A stretch of 64,000 nucleotides of DNA from Epithemia pelagica (Eukaryota > Bacillariophyta > Bacillariophyceae > Surirellales > Surirellaceae). Positions 43,282 through 53,394 of this stretch are shown one piece after another. The position numbers and the translations under genes were made by a program. Where the stretch lies: NCBI GenBank assembly GCA_946965045.2, contig OX337240.1, positions 1,240,001 to 1,304,000 of the forward strand, given 5' to 3'. Numbering within the stretch: position 1 is the first letter of the stretch; every line of letters starts with the position of its first letter. A model generated the notes under the pieces. It made no database searches. It was not told where the DNA came from and saw only the letters and a program-made list of their open reading frames with translations.

Positions 43282-43882
43282 TTTTGTAATTTTTTTGAAA
43301 CAAACAAACTAACTTGAGATTCAAATGGAGGGTCACAAAGTGGTACCAGAATCAAATAGGTTCCCGGAAGACCTTGTTCGCAAAACGTCTCTATCGCAGC
43401 GTCCCTCACCAAAGACGTCAGCAGCTTCCAAAGCTTGCCGTGTCCTTAGCTATGGATTGTTGTTTCGCCACAAAAACAAGTCACACCCAATGTTTCCAAC
43501 GGGGGATCTATATTATGTGGAGGAGGCGATGGATGAGAGACAAACGCTCAAGAAATGGCGTGGTGTCGCCTCGCCGCGAGCGGAGCAAGATCCCTTCCTC
43601 TCAGCGTAGATGTTTTCTTGGCAATACAAACGCCACTGAACCTTATGGCCTCCGTTGTTTGTGAGTGACCGCAACAAACCAACAGAGAGATAGAAAGATT
43701 AGATGACGGTATTGATCGATTCGATAAGCTCGGTCTGGGTCTCAAGACACACCAGCCTGGCACAAGCAAGAAGGGCGAAAGTCAAGCCGCACTGCGCCGA
43801 CGGGCTGGAGTTAATGAAAGCAAACCGGTCTCGCTCCCCTCCTTCCTCACACACACACACACACGCAAAACACATTGCCACA
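43282..43882. other. intergenic with a short CA microsatellite
   Basis: About 600 bp separate the promoter side of the proline-rich gene from the stop of the CwfJ-like gene. A run of CA dinucleotides occurs near 43849-43865. No convincing gene is present, although short frames occur on both strands. Confidence 0.45.
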
Positions 43883-44845
43883 TCAAAGGGGAAAAAGCCA
43901 GGCGAGATCATGTACGACTTGGCATGTACGAAAAACACGTCCAACACAGCAGATACCACGTTTACGTAGAATTCCACGTAGATTTTGGCTCTGGAACGCG
44001 GGTGTTGGATGGAGTTGCAGGTGGAAGAGCGCGGCCGTCGAAGCCACTGCCACGTGATACCGAGCACGGGCTTGCAAAGCGATATCGGCAATATCATACG
44101 AGATGTTTGCTGGCTGTCCAGTGTTCTGGTTGGAATTCGTGTCGTCACCGTTTGCCTTGGTTGCCAGGGTAGATTGATTCGACATTGTAGTGGCACTGTT
44201 ATTCTTTAGAACGGTTTCAATTCCCTGTGGCCATTCAGTAGTAAGAAGCAAGTCACATCCCCGATACGATACGTGTTGTAAGTTTTGCATCAGTTCCTTG
44301 ACTTGATCGGAATCGGATCGCAAATGACTAGGACATGCAGCCACCACCAATTCACGTTTCTTGCGTCCATTGATGCTTCTTCCAATGGGGAGACTCCAAA
44401 CACTGGCCCGATGAGGACTTGATTGGTTTCGCAAAATATATAAATTGGGATACACCTTTAGAAGAAAATCAGGATCTTGTGATTGTTCTTGTGAGTCGTC
44501 GACGGTTGGTTGCGAATCGCCTCCGCCACTCTCTGTTGGTTTCTCTGGTTCATGTCCCTGATCGATAAGTGTGTTGATGGATTCCAATGGTTCTTGCAAA
44601 AATACGGGGAGTGGCAACGAGGTATTGTCCTTGTCTGTAGTGCTTTGCTCTTGCTTCTTCTTCTTCAAGAGGTGGATTAACGGCAACACATGACAAGATC
44701 CAACACAAAAGGCAGCATCAAAAGGCCCGGCTTTACTCGCTTGCAAGGCCAACAACTTCTCACAGAAGGGTTCTATCTGACTACCAATCGAACCAAACAA
44801 CAATATTTTCAGCTTTTGATCAGAAGTGCTTTTGCTGCTGGACAT
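43883..44845 (-). CDS. CwfJ/CWF19L1-like protein, N-terminal domain only
   Basis: The 320-residue product starts at ATG 44845. It follows the N-terminal metallophosphoesterase-like half of CWF19L1/Drn1, proteins tied to splicing and lariat debranching: KILLFGSIGSQIE, FDAAFCVGSC, NLYILRNQ, and CDLLLTTEWPQGIE with ARYHVAV near the end. The usual C-terminal CwfJ_C_1 and CwfJ_C_2 (HIT-like) domains are absent. The last about 50 residues do not fit the family and may reflect a truncated gene or an unrecognised intron. The gene faces the RluA-like gene across 140 bp. Confidence 0.65.
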   Translation of the reverse strand: MSSSKSTSDQKLKILLFGSIGSQIEPFCEKLLALQASKAGPFDAAFCVGSCHVLPLIHLLKKKKQEQSTTDKDNTSLPLPVFLQEPLESINTLIDQGHEPEKPTESGGGDSQPTVDDSQEQSQDPDFLLKVYPNLYILRNQSSPHRASVWSLPIGRSINGRKKRELVVAACPSHLRSDSDQVKELMQNLQHVSYRGCDLLLTTEWPQGIETVLKNNSATTMSNQSTLATKANGDDTNSNQNTGQPANISYDIADIALQARARYHVAVASTAALFHLQLHPTPAFQSQNLRGILRKRGICCVGRVFRTCQVVHDLAWLFPL

Positions 44846-44985
44846 GGTTGTAGGAGTATGGTTTCATTTCGATCGACCAAATGAAAGTTTGGAAAGGAGG
44901 AGAAGAAAATTAACAGCGACCCATAAGCGACTTTTCAAAAGCGACCAACCTCTTTTTGCACAAAAAAGATCCGATTCAGATTGCG
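44846..44985. promoter_or_regulatory. 140-bp divergent promoter
   Basis: The CwfJ-like gene (minus) and the pseudouridine synthase gene (plus) start at either end of this segment, so it must serve both. No defined box was recognised. Confidence 0.35.
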
Positions 44986-46269
44986 ATGAAGAGGCATCAA
45001 TGGAGAACATGTTTCACTCCTTTATCTTGGAAATGTAGATCCCCAACACATTCTTATCCATTGCCAAGTGCCTCAGGAAGGTCCTACTATACCAAGGCTC
45101 AAATCCTGGGCCCCGTCACGCCAGTTACAAGGAAAGGATACTCACTACCATTGGTGGCACGAGATGAAGAACATTCGCGGCGAAGAGAACGACGATTTGC
45201 CCGTCATTTGGACCGTCCTACGATTCTGTTTTCGAACAATCATGTGTTGGCGGTGCACAAACCACCAGGATGGCATTCCGTACCCAATACTCGCAAGACT
45301 CGTCACACAAGTCATGAACAACCGGATCCACGGAATAGTAAACAATGCCTCTTGACATACTGTCAAGAACAGAACTGGGGTGGAGGAAGTCAAGGGCAGT
45401 TTCTGTTGCCATTGCATCGACTAGACCAACCGTGTTCGGGTGTCTTGCTTTTCGGAAAAACGAGCAAAGCTGCGAGTCGAATCCAAACCCAATGGCAACA
45501 AATACGCAAAATTTATCATTGCGTTGTCTACGCTCGTCATATTCCAAGCTTAATTGCGGCTTCCAATCTCCTTGACGACACAAAGACAAGGGAGATTAAT
45601 CATGACGATGAAATGGCATTGCATGGAAGTACCGATTCGTCCACCATCCCTCACCGTTCAGTAGATTCCTCAACCGAGTATAAGCTGTCGGGAATTCTGT
45701 TGCCACACCCTCAAGAGCAACGGACGGTACAAATGGAACCAGTTCTTCGCACCGGTTGGTCCACACAAAGCGTATCAAGTGACAAGGGGCAAGTCTGCTC
45801 TCTGACATGGAAAGAACTGCCCATATTGTCGTCGTCTTCCTCCTCCTCCTCACCATATGTGGTTCTTCAAATTACCACTCATCAAGGCCGACGTCACATG
45901 ATTCGGGCCTTGCTGGGACAAGTGGCCATGTGTCCTGTCATGGGAGATGTTCGATACGACAGTGGCTTGACAAAACGGCCCTTGCCGGACCAATCGGTGG
46001 CCTTGCATGCGTCTCGACTCGTGTTACCAGAACAATTGCGATTGGGAACATCCAAACCTCTCTTCGGTGCTTCTTCTTGTCGTGACGACGACGATCATGA
46101 GGATGACGACGACGACCACACGAGGGCCAGTATTCGTAGTGAAAGCGCCCACCCACCGGCGCCGTCGTTATCCTCACCCTTGGCAGGCCTTTCCCTCACA
46201 GCACCTCCACCGCGCAACTGGAACCAATTCTTTGGTGTTGAGCTCTGGTCGTCCCGTTTTATGCCATAA
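44986..46269 (+). CDS. RluA-family pseudouridine synthase, probably organellar
   Basis: From ATG 44986 it encodes 427 residues. The N-terminus is rich in Arg, Ser and Lys with few acids, as in mitochondrial or plastid presequences. The core starts at ILFSNNHVLAVHKPPGWHS. The catalytic motif is LHRLDQPCSGVLLFGKT, with the catalytic aspartate at residue 147. KIYHCVVYARH follows, and later the conserved TTHQGRRHMIRALLG and CPVMGDVRYDS segments. It should convert uridine to pseudouridine in organellar rRNA, tRNA or mRNA. An insert between the halves and an acidic stretch (DDDDHEDDDDDH) make it longer than bacterial RluA. An upstream in-frame extension to 44956 begins with TTG and is not used. Confidence 0.88.
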   Translation: MKRHQWRTCFTPLSWKCRSPTHSYPLPSASGRSYYTKAQILGPVTPVTRKGYSLPLVARDEEHSRRRERRFARHLDRPTILFSNNHVLAVHKPPGWHSVPNTRKTRHTSHEQPDPRNSKQCLLTYCQEQNWGGGSQGQFLLPLHRLDQPCSGVLLFGKTSKAASRIQTQWQQIRKIYHCVVYARHIPSLIAASNLLDDTKTREINHDDEMALHGSTDSSTIPHRSVDSSTEYKLSGILLPHPQEQRTVQMEPVLRTGWSTQSVSSDKGQVCSLTWKELPILSSSSSSSSPYVVLQITTHQGRRHMIRALLGQVAMCPVMGDVRYDSGLTKRPLPDQSVALHASRLVLPEQLRLGTSKPLFGASSCRDDDDHEDDDDDHTRASIRSESAHPPAPSLSSPLAGLSLTAPPPRNWNQFFGVELWSSRFMP

Positions 46270-46806
46270 TGATGGCATGATATACCAACACAATTTACGA
46301 CATGTCTAGCTACACAATTCTAGTGCCTGATAGGTTTTCTAGTCCATCACGAGCGACAAAAGAGAAGGAGCGAGATGGTCAATCCAACTAAACTAAGGGA
46401 TTTTGTCATTCATATGTTTTTACGACGTGATGCACAGGAACTCGGCCCATGAAATGACATTCTGACCTTTGTGATCCCGTCGTGTTGTGCTCACAGAGGA
46501 TCAATATTTTCAATTTACTGGTTCTATCTTTGTGCAGTGGCTGTCAGCGATTAAGTCGAACCATGAATTGAATACTGTGTGCAAACTCAACCGATTATGG
46601 AACAATAGGTCCTTTCATCAATAGCTCGAAATAAGTTGGGAACAGTATGCCATCTCTTTCATCGATAACGCAATCTTTGGTACCACGCAAACCACGATTT
46701 AGCTGGCCGAACTGGATCCAATGAATGGCGTAGAAAACAGCGAGTAGGTGAAAAGAATAGCTAAGGAGCCAAGAAAAAGTCGGGGATGGAGGTGGAGAAA
46801 GGGCAT
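46270..46806. other. intergenic between convergent 3' ends
   Basis: About 540 bp lie between the stops of the pseudouridine synthase gene and the M23 peptidase gene. No coding or repeat signal was recognised. Confidence 0.5.
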
Positions 46807-48003
46807 TCACTTTACTTCACCATGACAGTTGTAACGAGTCCCAGCACGAGGATAGAAAATTTCACCATCATTGCTAGTCTGCTTTTCGAAACGAAGACGA
46901 ACCGTTGCAGCATTATCATCTGCGGATCTGTATCCAGCGAAATGGAGATGGTCCTCCGGAGAAAAGCCTGGTCAAGGAGGGTTGAAAAGGTAAGGAAACT
47001 CCACTTTGGGAGGTAAATCATCCACGTACTACTTACCAATTCCACCAGAAGTTCCAATAATCTGCCCTTTCGAAACTCGATTTCCAACCTTAACCTGACA
47101 AGAGGAAATATGAACATATTCCACGAATAATGCGTCCACAACCGTCGCATTGTGTTCAGTGTCCGCCGCGGCCTTTTCTTTCCCCCCTGATTGAGAGGAC
47201 GATAAAGGCACACTTGGTAGAGGATCTAGCCGAAGAAGAATTGAATTCCACGAAAACAGGTTAGAGACAGCAATGCCTGAAAGGTGTTCATGTTTGTCTT
47301 GAGCTTGCACCACCTCTCCGTCACCAACCGCCAGGAGTGGCGTCCCTTTGGGACACTGAAAATCGATTGCATGTTGATTTCCTGCAAAGAAGTGAGTCAG
47401 ATGCCCTCCTTCTCCTTGGGTACATAAGAAAGGCCCACCCTGAAGAGGGAACCCAATTGGCTGTTCATGCTCATCATCAGGTTTGGTATGACGATTCCAT
47501 ACCTGCACATCGGAATCAATTTGTAGGTCTTGAATCACTGTCGACGGAGAAGAAGCATCCATGTCCACATAGCACAAATGTGCGAACGTATAGGCCGGGC
47601 ATAGAATAATCAACGTTGTACATGGAGTTTGCTGGCCCTCCTTGTCTGTGGTTGATCCTTGCTTCAATGAAATCCCATTCTTTCCTCTCAGTGCGTTTCC
47701 ATACACTGTGATATAAGCAACGACAGGATCCTCCCGCAAATTGCATAGCGTAAGCGTCTGTTCATCTGGATCAACGGCCAAATCTGGTACTCCTTCGGTT
47801 TCATCAATCTCATATTCATCGGGATGAACCGACTCCCATTCCAATACCCATGAAGCGTTGCCGTGTTCGATTCGAGCAATATGACAACCTGGACCAGCCT
47901 CCCGGACAAAATTCCAACTTGCCTCCGACGGTTGGGGATGATTGCTTCCCCGAGACTTGCCTCCCTTTTTGCTCTTTTTATTGCTGCTTCGTCTCGGACC
48001 CAT
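46807..48003 (-). CDS. M23-type (LytM-like) metallopeptidase domain protein, two exons
   Basis: Exon 1 is 47037-48003 (ATG 48003, MGPRRSSNKK) and exon 2 is 46807-46967, joined by a 69-bp intron with GTAAGT and CCAG borders; the product has 375 residues. The C-terminal half carries the M23 pattern: H211 and D214 (QHAIDFQCPKGTP), the GDGEVV strand, then VEYVHISSCQVKVGNRVSKG, and after the splice site H329-L-H331 (EDHLHFAGYRS). These are the expected zinc ligands, although H and D are three apart rather than the usual four. The M23 fold typically cuts glycine-containing peptides in bacterial walls. The N-terminal half is unassigned and no signal peptide is evident. The intron shows it functions as a nuclear gene. 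Confidence 0.82.
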
Positions 48004-48058
48004 GCGAAAGCAACATTGACTGGCAAATTCGACACTCGACAAGGTAGACACACAGAGT

Positions 48059-48110
48059 GTATGGGATATGGGATATGGGATATGGGATATGGGATATGGG
48101 ATATGGGATG
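48059..48110. repeat. 7-bp microsatellite (GATATGG)n
   Basis: Roughly seven consecutive, nearly perfect copies of the heptamer lie about 60 bp upstream of the M23 gene start. They could vary in number between strains. Confidence 0.9.
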
Positions 48111-48160
48111 TGAAGTGTCATGGAGCTAACTGAATACCCGGGTTAATATTATCTGTACCG

Positions 48161-48190
48161 ACAGTCAGTCAGTCAGTAAGTCAGTCAGTA
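48161..48190. repeat. CAGT tetranucleotide microsatellite
   Basis: Successive CAGT units form a short run interrupted once by AAGT, in the divergent region between two genes. Confidence 0.8.
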
Positions 48191-48734
48191 TACCTACAAT
48201 CTCGTGCAATGCATGCGATAACCGTCCTTTTCTAGTTAACCAAACTTTAGACAATAGCCCTTCGTAGTTCCCACTGATAAAACGTTCTCACATGAAATAA
48301 CGGACTCTCCATATATTTTTATAGTATTGCCCAAACGAGTACATCGGACATGATTCCAACATAATCTTGTAAAGCGAATTTCTTTTAGGAACGAAAAGCG
48401 CCGGCCAGTTTTCGTTGCATTAGCGATCTTTCAGAGACAGGACTCCAAACGAATCCACGCATCAGGATGCAATAACACAATTGGACTAATTGGAGTTGCG
48501 TATTACAACGCTTCGTTGACAAGCGATTCTGGTGCGACGGGATAAAAGAGAAGCAGAAGTATTGAGGAAAGTGACAAACAGAGAGAAAGCCAATGATCCA
48601 ACTTGCATAGATCGAAAGGAGACGACAAACGACGCACCCTCCAAGCAATCTGCACCCTCCATCTTACATCCCTCAACACATACGTTGCAGCACAAGGAAC
48701 CCTATTCCCATTTCTTTTTCACCCTTCAACAACC

Positions 48735-50276
48735 ATGCCAGCCCTAGAGCAGCTCTCTGACCAGTCTCTGATGAGAAGAGACGCTGAGACCGACCCGTTC
48801 CACTTTCTGTCGATGTGCCTCAATGCATCGAAGGAGAGTTTGTTGGAAGACCTTTCTAGTGAGAGCTTTTCATTTGAAGAACCGGCGTACGAGAGTCGCC
48901 CTACCGCTTCGCGAGTCTTTCAACAATCCAAAGGAAACCATGAATTGAACGCAAGGCCTCATTATTTGCCCGTGGTCTCTAGAGGTGACGTACGCTCTGC
49001 AAAACGAAATATGAGACTTGCACTGGAAAAGTCTCAGCCATTCAGTTCATCTGCAAGCATTCGTAGGAATGAAGATGATTTGAGCTTCGTTTTCATGTCA
49101 CACCCTGCAGAAGATGCCACACTTTCGACAAGTAGTCAAGGTTCCAGTTCGCTCCAAGAGTCTGTATGCAACATCAGTGCAACGCACAGAGAGTTAAAAA
49201 CCCTTGAGTATTATACACCACGCATCATCAGCAACAAGAATTGCCTCAGTGCTCGGAATCGAGACCCTGCCGCATTTGTTTGTTGTGAATGCAGCCGTTC
49301 AGCCCCCCTGCAACCCACATATAATCCATGTCATAACACGACCAGAACAGATGTGCCTCACGAACTTTTAGTGAGTTCATCTGCCCATCTGTCTGAAACC
49401 GAAGCTACAACTCCCACTCCCAGTTATCTGTCACCTCTCTCTTCGTCTCATGGCAGTATCCCCGCATCCTCTCCTGTATCATTGAGTTTGCCATCACTGG
49501 AAAATTCACTGGATCTCCCATCGTTCGATTTCAGTCCTTCCAAACTCCAGAACAACGTGCATGAGGAGTCGTCATCTTGTTCTGTGCTACGCCACGGAGG
49601 CGGTTCTGCTACAGAACAGCATTACCGGGCTGACCTGACGACGACATACTCTATTTCAGTTTCAGAATCTACAGAAGAAGCCGAATCACTGTCCCTCTCT
49701 TCTGTGTCCTATGCACTAGAGGAACAGCAGCACGTTGACCAAATTTGCAGCTCTACCGACCTCATGAGAAGATCAATGTTAGATCTTGTCCGAAATCAGC
49801 AATCTACGGACAAATCATTTGCCCAAGGCATTGAAGACGAGCTTCATAACATGCCCAAGATCAAGGAATCCGGTATCGATATGAAGGATATGACGTGGAA
49901 AGAATACTCTCAAGTCAAAGTGAATTTGTTGCTAAAGCAACTATTGAATTCCGCGTATGTCAGTATTTGCTCCACCATGTCCTACGAGCTGTGGACTGCA
50001 TGGATTGTTCTATATATGAACATCTCGTCATCATTCAGCCCGAGAAAGGGTTTGTTTATGATTGTGGCGATGCTGGGGATTGCCATGTCTCTGTTATGGC
50101 TGTTAGCCATTACAAACCAAGATACCAAGCGAACCTTTCAGTTTTCAGCCACTTCATGTTGGGATGGTTTTATCCAGGCTAATGCTGCTCACTCAGATTT
50201 TGATTCGATGAATCACCTTAATGAGCAACGAGAATTTCACTTTCCTTCGCACATGGATATGTTTGATCGGCTGTAA
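48735..50276 (+). CDS. hypothetical Ser-rich protein with C-terminal membrane anchor
   Basis: From ATG 48735 (MPALEQLSDQSLM) it encodes 513 residues. Most of it is serine, glutamate and threonine rich and looks disordered. The C-terminus has two hydrophobic segments (TAWIVLYMNIS and GLFMIVAMLGIAMSLLWLLAI) followed by a short polar tail, suggesting a tail-anchored or hairpin membrane protein. I do not recognise a family. The frame extends upstream to 48603, also from an ATG-containing stretch, but the Ser/Pro leader there (HRSKGDDKRR) looks like 5' UTR. Confidence 0.6.
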   Translation: MPALEQLSDQSLMRRDAETDPFHFLSMCLNASKESLLEDLSSESFSFEEPAYESRPTASRVFQQSKGNHELNARPHYLPVVSRGDVRSAKRNMRLALEKSQPFSSSASIRRNEDDLSFVFMSHPAEDATLSTSSQGSSSLQESVCNISATHRELKTLEYYTPRIISNKNCLSARNRDPAAFVCCECSRSAPLQPTYNPCHNTTRTDVPHELLVSSSAHLSETEATTPTPSYLSPLSSSHGSIPASSPVSLSLPSLENSLDLPSFDFSPSKLQNNVHEESSSCSVLRHGGGSATEQHYRADLTTTYSISVSESTEEAESLSLSSVSYALEEQQHVDQICSSTDLMRRSMLDLVRNQQSTDKSFAQGIEDELHNMPKIKESGIDMKDMTWKEYSQVKVNLLLKQLLNSAYVSICSTMSYELWTAWIVLYMNISSSFSPRKGLFMIVAMLGIAMSLLWLLAITNQDTKRTFQFSATSCWDGFIQANAAHSDFDSMNHLNEQREFHFPSHMDMFDRL

Positions 50277-51137
50277 GGGGGTTAAAGCATTTGCCGCGTT
50301 ATACATTCATGCACGTGTCCATTGAAATTGTATATCACAACATGTCGAAGTTGCTTTATTGGAGAATGCATTTCTCCACTTCCCGTTTTCACTATCCAAC
50401 AAAAATACATGAACAGCTTCTTCTCTGGATTTTATCACAACCACATGGAAGCATTTAGATGTAGAGGCAATCAGAAGAGCCGTATGATTGCTTGGCTTTC
50501 GAATGCCTCTGCTCCCCATGTTCTGAGTTTCGCAAAGTATCCTCCTACAAACTGAGACTCCATAAGACTAGATATCTTGCTATTTAACATAAATAAATCC
50601 ATCGTTGCCCGATTTCAACGTAGAATTCTTTGGCTTTCTTCCGCTATTTTCATGTTGAGCACATGAACATGTGCGCAGCATCGATCGACTAACAGAGCAA
50701 ATGGGTCATGCTTCCAACAAGAGACATGAATGATTTCATATACAAGGTAATCTACCATGAGATGTAGTTATGCGTTCTATCAAGACAATATGATCCTTCC
50801 TCAGTGTGGGTGCCAAGCGTTTGTAAATATGTATAATATGTTGTATCTTTCAAGGCTTACTCAATCGTCAACTATATTCCAACTACGACAGTTGGATGGC
50901 CAATAAGCTCAGAGCATGTACGGTTCACAGCTTTTCGGACTGGGTTACCAATAGGGCAACATCCACCAGACTGCTTCTGTTGGTATGCGCACTGAAGAAT
51001 CTTCGTCGACTCTGAAACTTTTCCCCGTAAATTCAATAATCTCGGTATTCGGGATGCAGTGTTGTGACCGGCCTACGCATTTGTCAATCATGTAACCTTC
51101 ACTGAGCACGTACCAAATTCAAACCTCGAATACTTCC
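50277..51137. other. intergenic, nothing recognised
   Basis: About 860 bp of AT-rich DNA lie between two convergent genes. No significant ORF, tandem repeat or RNA gene was seen. Confidence 0.5.
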
Positions 51138-52070
51138 CTAACCAATGAGATCACGTAACTTGTTGACGGGTAGAACATAGTCTAATCCAGGCCATTCAGG
51201 TCCACCATCTCCTTCGTCTTGATCAATGAGTCGATCATTCTCATTGTCTTCCGTTGTATCCTTTCCTCGTGCTTCTCCCAAATCTCGTCGACGACGAATG
51301 CGTCCTTCTGTTTTGATCATTTCGTTAATGGTAGAATCCTGTAACAAGGGGTCCAGGGTTCGTTTTGCCGCTCGAATCTCCCGAACGCGATTGTACGCGT
51401 AGACATCGTGGCACACCGGAAAGACAAAGGACGAAGTCGCCACAGCATTTTTTACGTGCGCTTTGCGTATCACATTTTCCCGAAAATCAACACCTACAAC
51501 TCCCACCCATTCTTCAAGCGGTGCCTGTTCGGATGGTTGATCCACGTTTTCAGCAACTGATGTATTTCGCGCCATTGCCGTGGTACTTTCGGTAGATGTG
51601 GAAGTTTTTGACTTGATAATTTTTGGCATTGGAATTCCCTCGTCCCAGTATTCCTCTCGCAGCCGTTTGGGTGGTCGTTTCCTTTCTGGTTCCTCCTTTT
51701 TACGCCCTTTGTCGGACTTGGAAGCAGTTGATGTGGTGCCGCCGGTTGCATCGGCCGATGCAGGTTTGGGAACTGAAAATGGAGGGGGCTTTGGGGGCAA
51801 TCGATACCTAGGAAAGGATGGGGGAGGAACATGGAAGACTTCTGGATGATCCAAGAAGGTGAAATGAGAGTCCAGACTGGCATCGACTAGTTTTTCAATA
51901 TATTGCGCCGTCAAACAGGAAACCAAATGGACCGTCTCCGGATTCACCTGGGAGGGAACTACATCTCCTGATCCATGAAGTAACAATGGCACATCAGTCA
52001 TGAGCGCTTCCACAATTGATGAAAAAGAATTTTCGCGAGCTTTGCTTCTGGCGTCTACATTGGATGTCAT
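51138..52070 (-). CDS. hypothetical nuclear-type protein, possible histone-fold segment
   Basis: From ATG 52070 (MTSNVDARSKAR) it encodes 310 residues. Residues about 15-75 (SIVEALMTDVPLLLHGSG, then ETVHLVSCLTAQYIEKLVDA) look helical and weakly resemble the histone-fold helices of TAF-type transcription factors. A proline-rich and then lysine and arginine-rich stretch follows (PPKPPPFSVPKP, KGRKKEEPERKRPPKR), typical of a nuclear signal. The acidic C-terminus ends WPGLDYVLPVNKLRDLIG. The frame continues upstream to 52133, and a good acceptor (TCTCAG, ending at 52109) suggests an upstream exon that I could not place. The TAF link is weak. Confidence 0.55.
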   Translation of the reverse strand: MTSNVDARSKARENSFSSIVEALMTDVPLLLHGSGDVVPSQVNPETVHLVSCLTAQYIEKLVDASLDSHFTFLDHPEVFHVPPPSFPRYRLPPKPPPFSVPKPASADATGGTTSTASKSDKGRKKEEPERKRPPKRLREEYWDEGIPMPKIIKSKTSTSTESTTAMARNTSVAENVDQPSEQAPLEEWVGVVGVDFRENVIRKAHVKNAVATSSFVFPVCHDVYAYNRVREIRAAKRTLDPLLQDSTINEMIKTEGRIRRRRDLGEARGKDTTEDNENDRLIDQDEGDGGPEWPGLDYVLPVNKLRDLIG

Positions 52071-52356
52071 GTCTGTAAACTGTTTTGCGTCGTCGTCGTC
52101 GACACAACTGAGATTGGGTAGAAATGAACACAAAAAAAGAAAAAGAGCCCCACTTTCTTTCCCCTTTTCATAAAGGGGCCCACAAAATCAACTTCACTGC
52201 CCCCAGATGGGCAGGCTCTCTCATCGTCGCGCGCCAAATGGAGAGAGGAGAGAGGACCACAAAGAGCAGAACATCTCATGTTGTATTCGAAATAAAAAAG
52301 TGACGTTGTTCTATTATCATCTTTATCACTGATGCTATCTGCTATCGCCGGCAGAT

Positions 52357-53394
52357 CTACTTGCAAAAATACAGTGACGTCTTGCCAATAGATTTTCCCG
52401 AGGCTTGTATCTCCAAAGCCTTGCGCAAATTGGCCGCATTCAACTCCATGGAATTGGTTTGACGACTGGGCAAGCTTCCGTCGTCCAACAACTGGGAAAG
52501 TTTCGCCAAAATATCATGTTGCCTCTTCGACTCTTGGTTCTTGAGACCGGGACGGGTGAACATGAGGACGGCCGAAAAGTTGACTGACTTCCAAAAGAGT
52601 TGAAACAAATCAACGGTGGCCGAAGGCCAAATACTACAAATGCCTCCAAAGGGCTTGATGAGACCGACAAACTCGGTGAAGAGATCTTCTGTCAAGTCGA
52701 CCGTGTGCAAAATGTAGTCGACTTCTTCGATTCCAAGCTCCTTGATTTGAGTTGTCATGTTTTCACGGTGATTGATGACATGATGGGCTCCCATTTGACG
52801 GACAAAGTCTCGAGATTCATCGCGTGATGCTGTGGCAATCACGGTAAGACCCAAGACTTTGGAGGCCAGAGCAATGGCAGCTGTGGCAACACCACCAGCT
52901 CCTCCTGTAATGAGAATGGTTTTCCCCATATTGTCTTGTTTGTTGGGCGACACCTTGAGTTGATCGTAAATGGCTTCCCAGGCGGTCAATGAGGTGAGAG
53001 GTTCAGAGGCAGCTTGACTCCAGGATAGACTGGCTGGCTTTGGGCCCACAATACGTTCATCGACCAAGGCATATTCGGCAAATGCACCTGGCCGGAAAAA
53101 ATCCCCAGCAAACATGACCTCATCACCCACTTTGAATAAGGAGGCTTGCTCTCCTACTTGCTCGACAATTCCTGCAGCATCCCATCCCACGACGAGTGGA
53201 TCTGTTCCTTCAAAGGGCTCGGTGTGTTTTCCGAGATTTCCCAATCGTTTGTAGTCAATGGGATTTGTTGCTACCGCTTTGACTCGGATGAGGAGATCAT
53301 GTCCTGTAGGGGAAGCGGGCTTTTCCATTTCGACTTGGTTGAGTGCAGACAAGTCTCCGACAGGTTTGTATTCGGTAATGGCAAAGGATTTCAT
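52357..53394 (-). CDS. zinc-type alcohol dehydrogenase-like / quinone oxidoreductase (MDR family)
   Basis: From ATG 53394 (MKSFAITEYKPVGD) it encodes 345 residues, the usual length for the medium-chain dehydrogenase/reductase family. The N-terminal catalytic domain shows VKAVATNPIDYKRLG and GWDAAGIVEQVG with VGDEVMFAGDFFRPGAFAEY. The Rossmann domain has the NADPH-binding ILITGGAGGVATAAIAL. The structural and catalytic zinc cysteines are missing, as in zinc-free quinone reductases and the bacterial YogA/ZADH-type group. It should reduce quinones or activated alkenes with NADPH. The upstream extension to 53454 begins with TTG and is probably untranslated. Its 3' end lies 286 bp from the next gene on the same strand. 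Confidence 0.9.
   Translation of the reverse strand: MKSFAITEYKPVGDLSALNQVEMEKPASPTGHDLLIRVKAVATNPIDYKRLGNLGKHTEPFEGTDPLVVGWDAAGIVEQVGEQASLFKVGDEVMFAGDFFRPGAFAEYALVDERIVGPKPASLSWSQAASEPLTSLTAWEAIYDQLKVSPNKQDNMGKTILITGGAGGVATAAIALASKVLGLTVIATASRDESRDFVRQMGAHHVINHRENMTTQIKELGIEEVDYILHTVDLTEDLFTEFVGLIKPFGGICSIWPSATVDLFQLFWKSVNFSAVLMFTRPGLKNQESKRQHDILAKLSQLLDDGSLPSRQTNSMELNAANLRKALEIQASGKSIGKTSLYFCK

Larger units (their letters stand above)
48004..48734. other. divergent intergenic region with microsatellites
   Basis: This region separates the M23 gene from the plus-strand gene at 48735. It contains about seven copies of a 7-bp unit at 48059-48110 and tetranucleotide runs of CAGT near 48161-48190. 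Promoters for both genes should lie here. Confidence 0.5.

Noticed and set aside
48059-48110. Heptamer run considered as telomeric repeat
   Set aside because: The unit GATATGG is not a known telomere repeat (CCCTAA/TTAGGG type in stramenopiles) and the array is short and internal.
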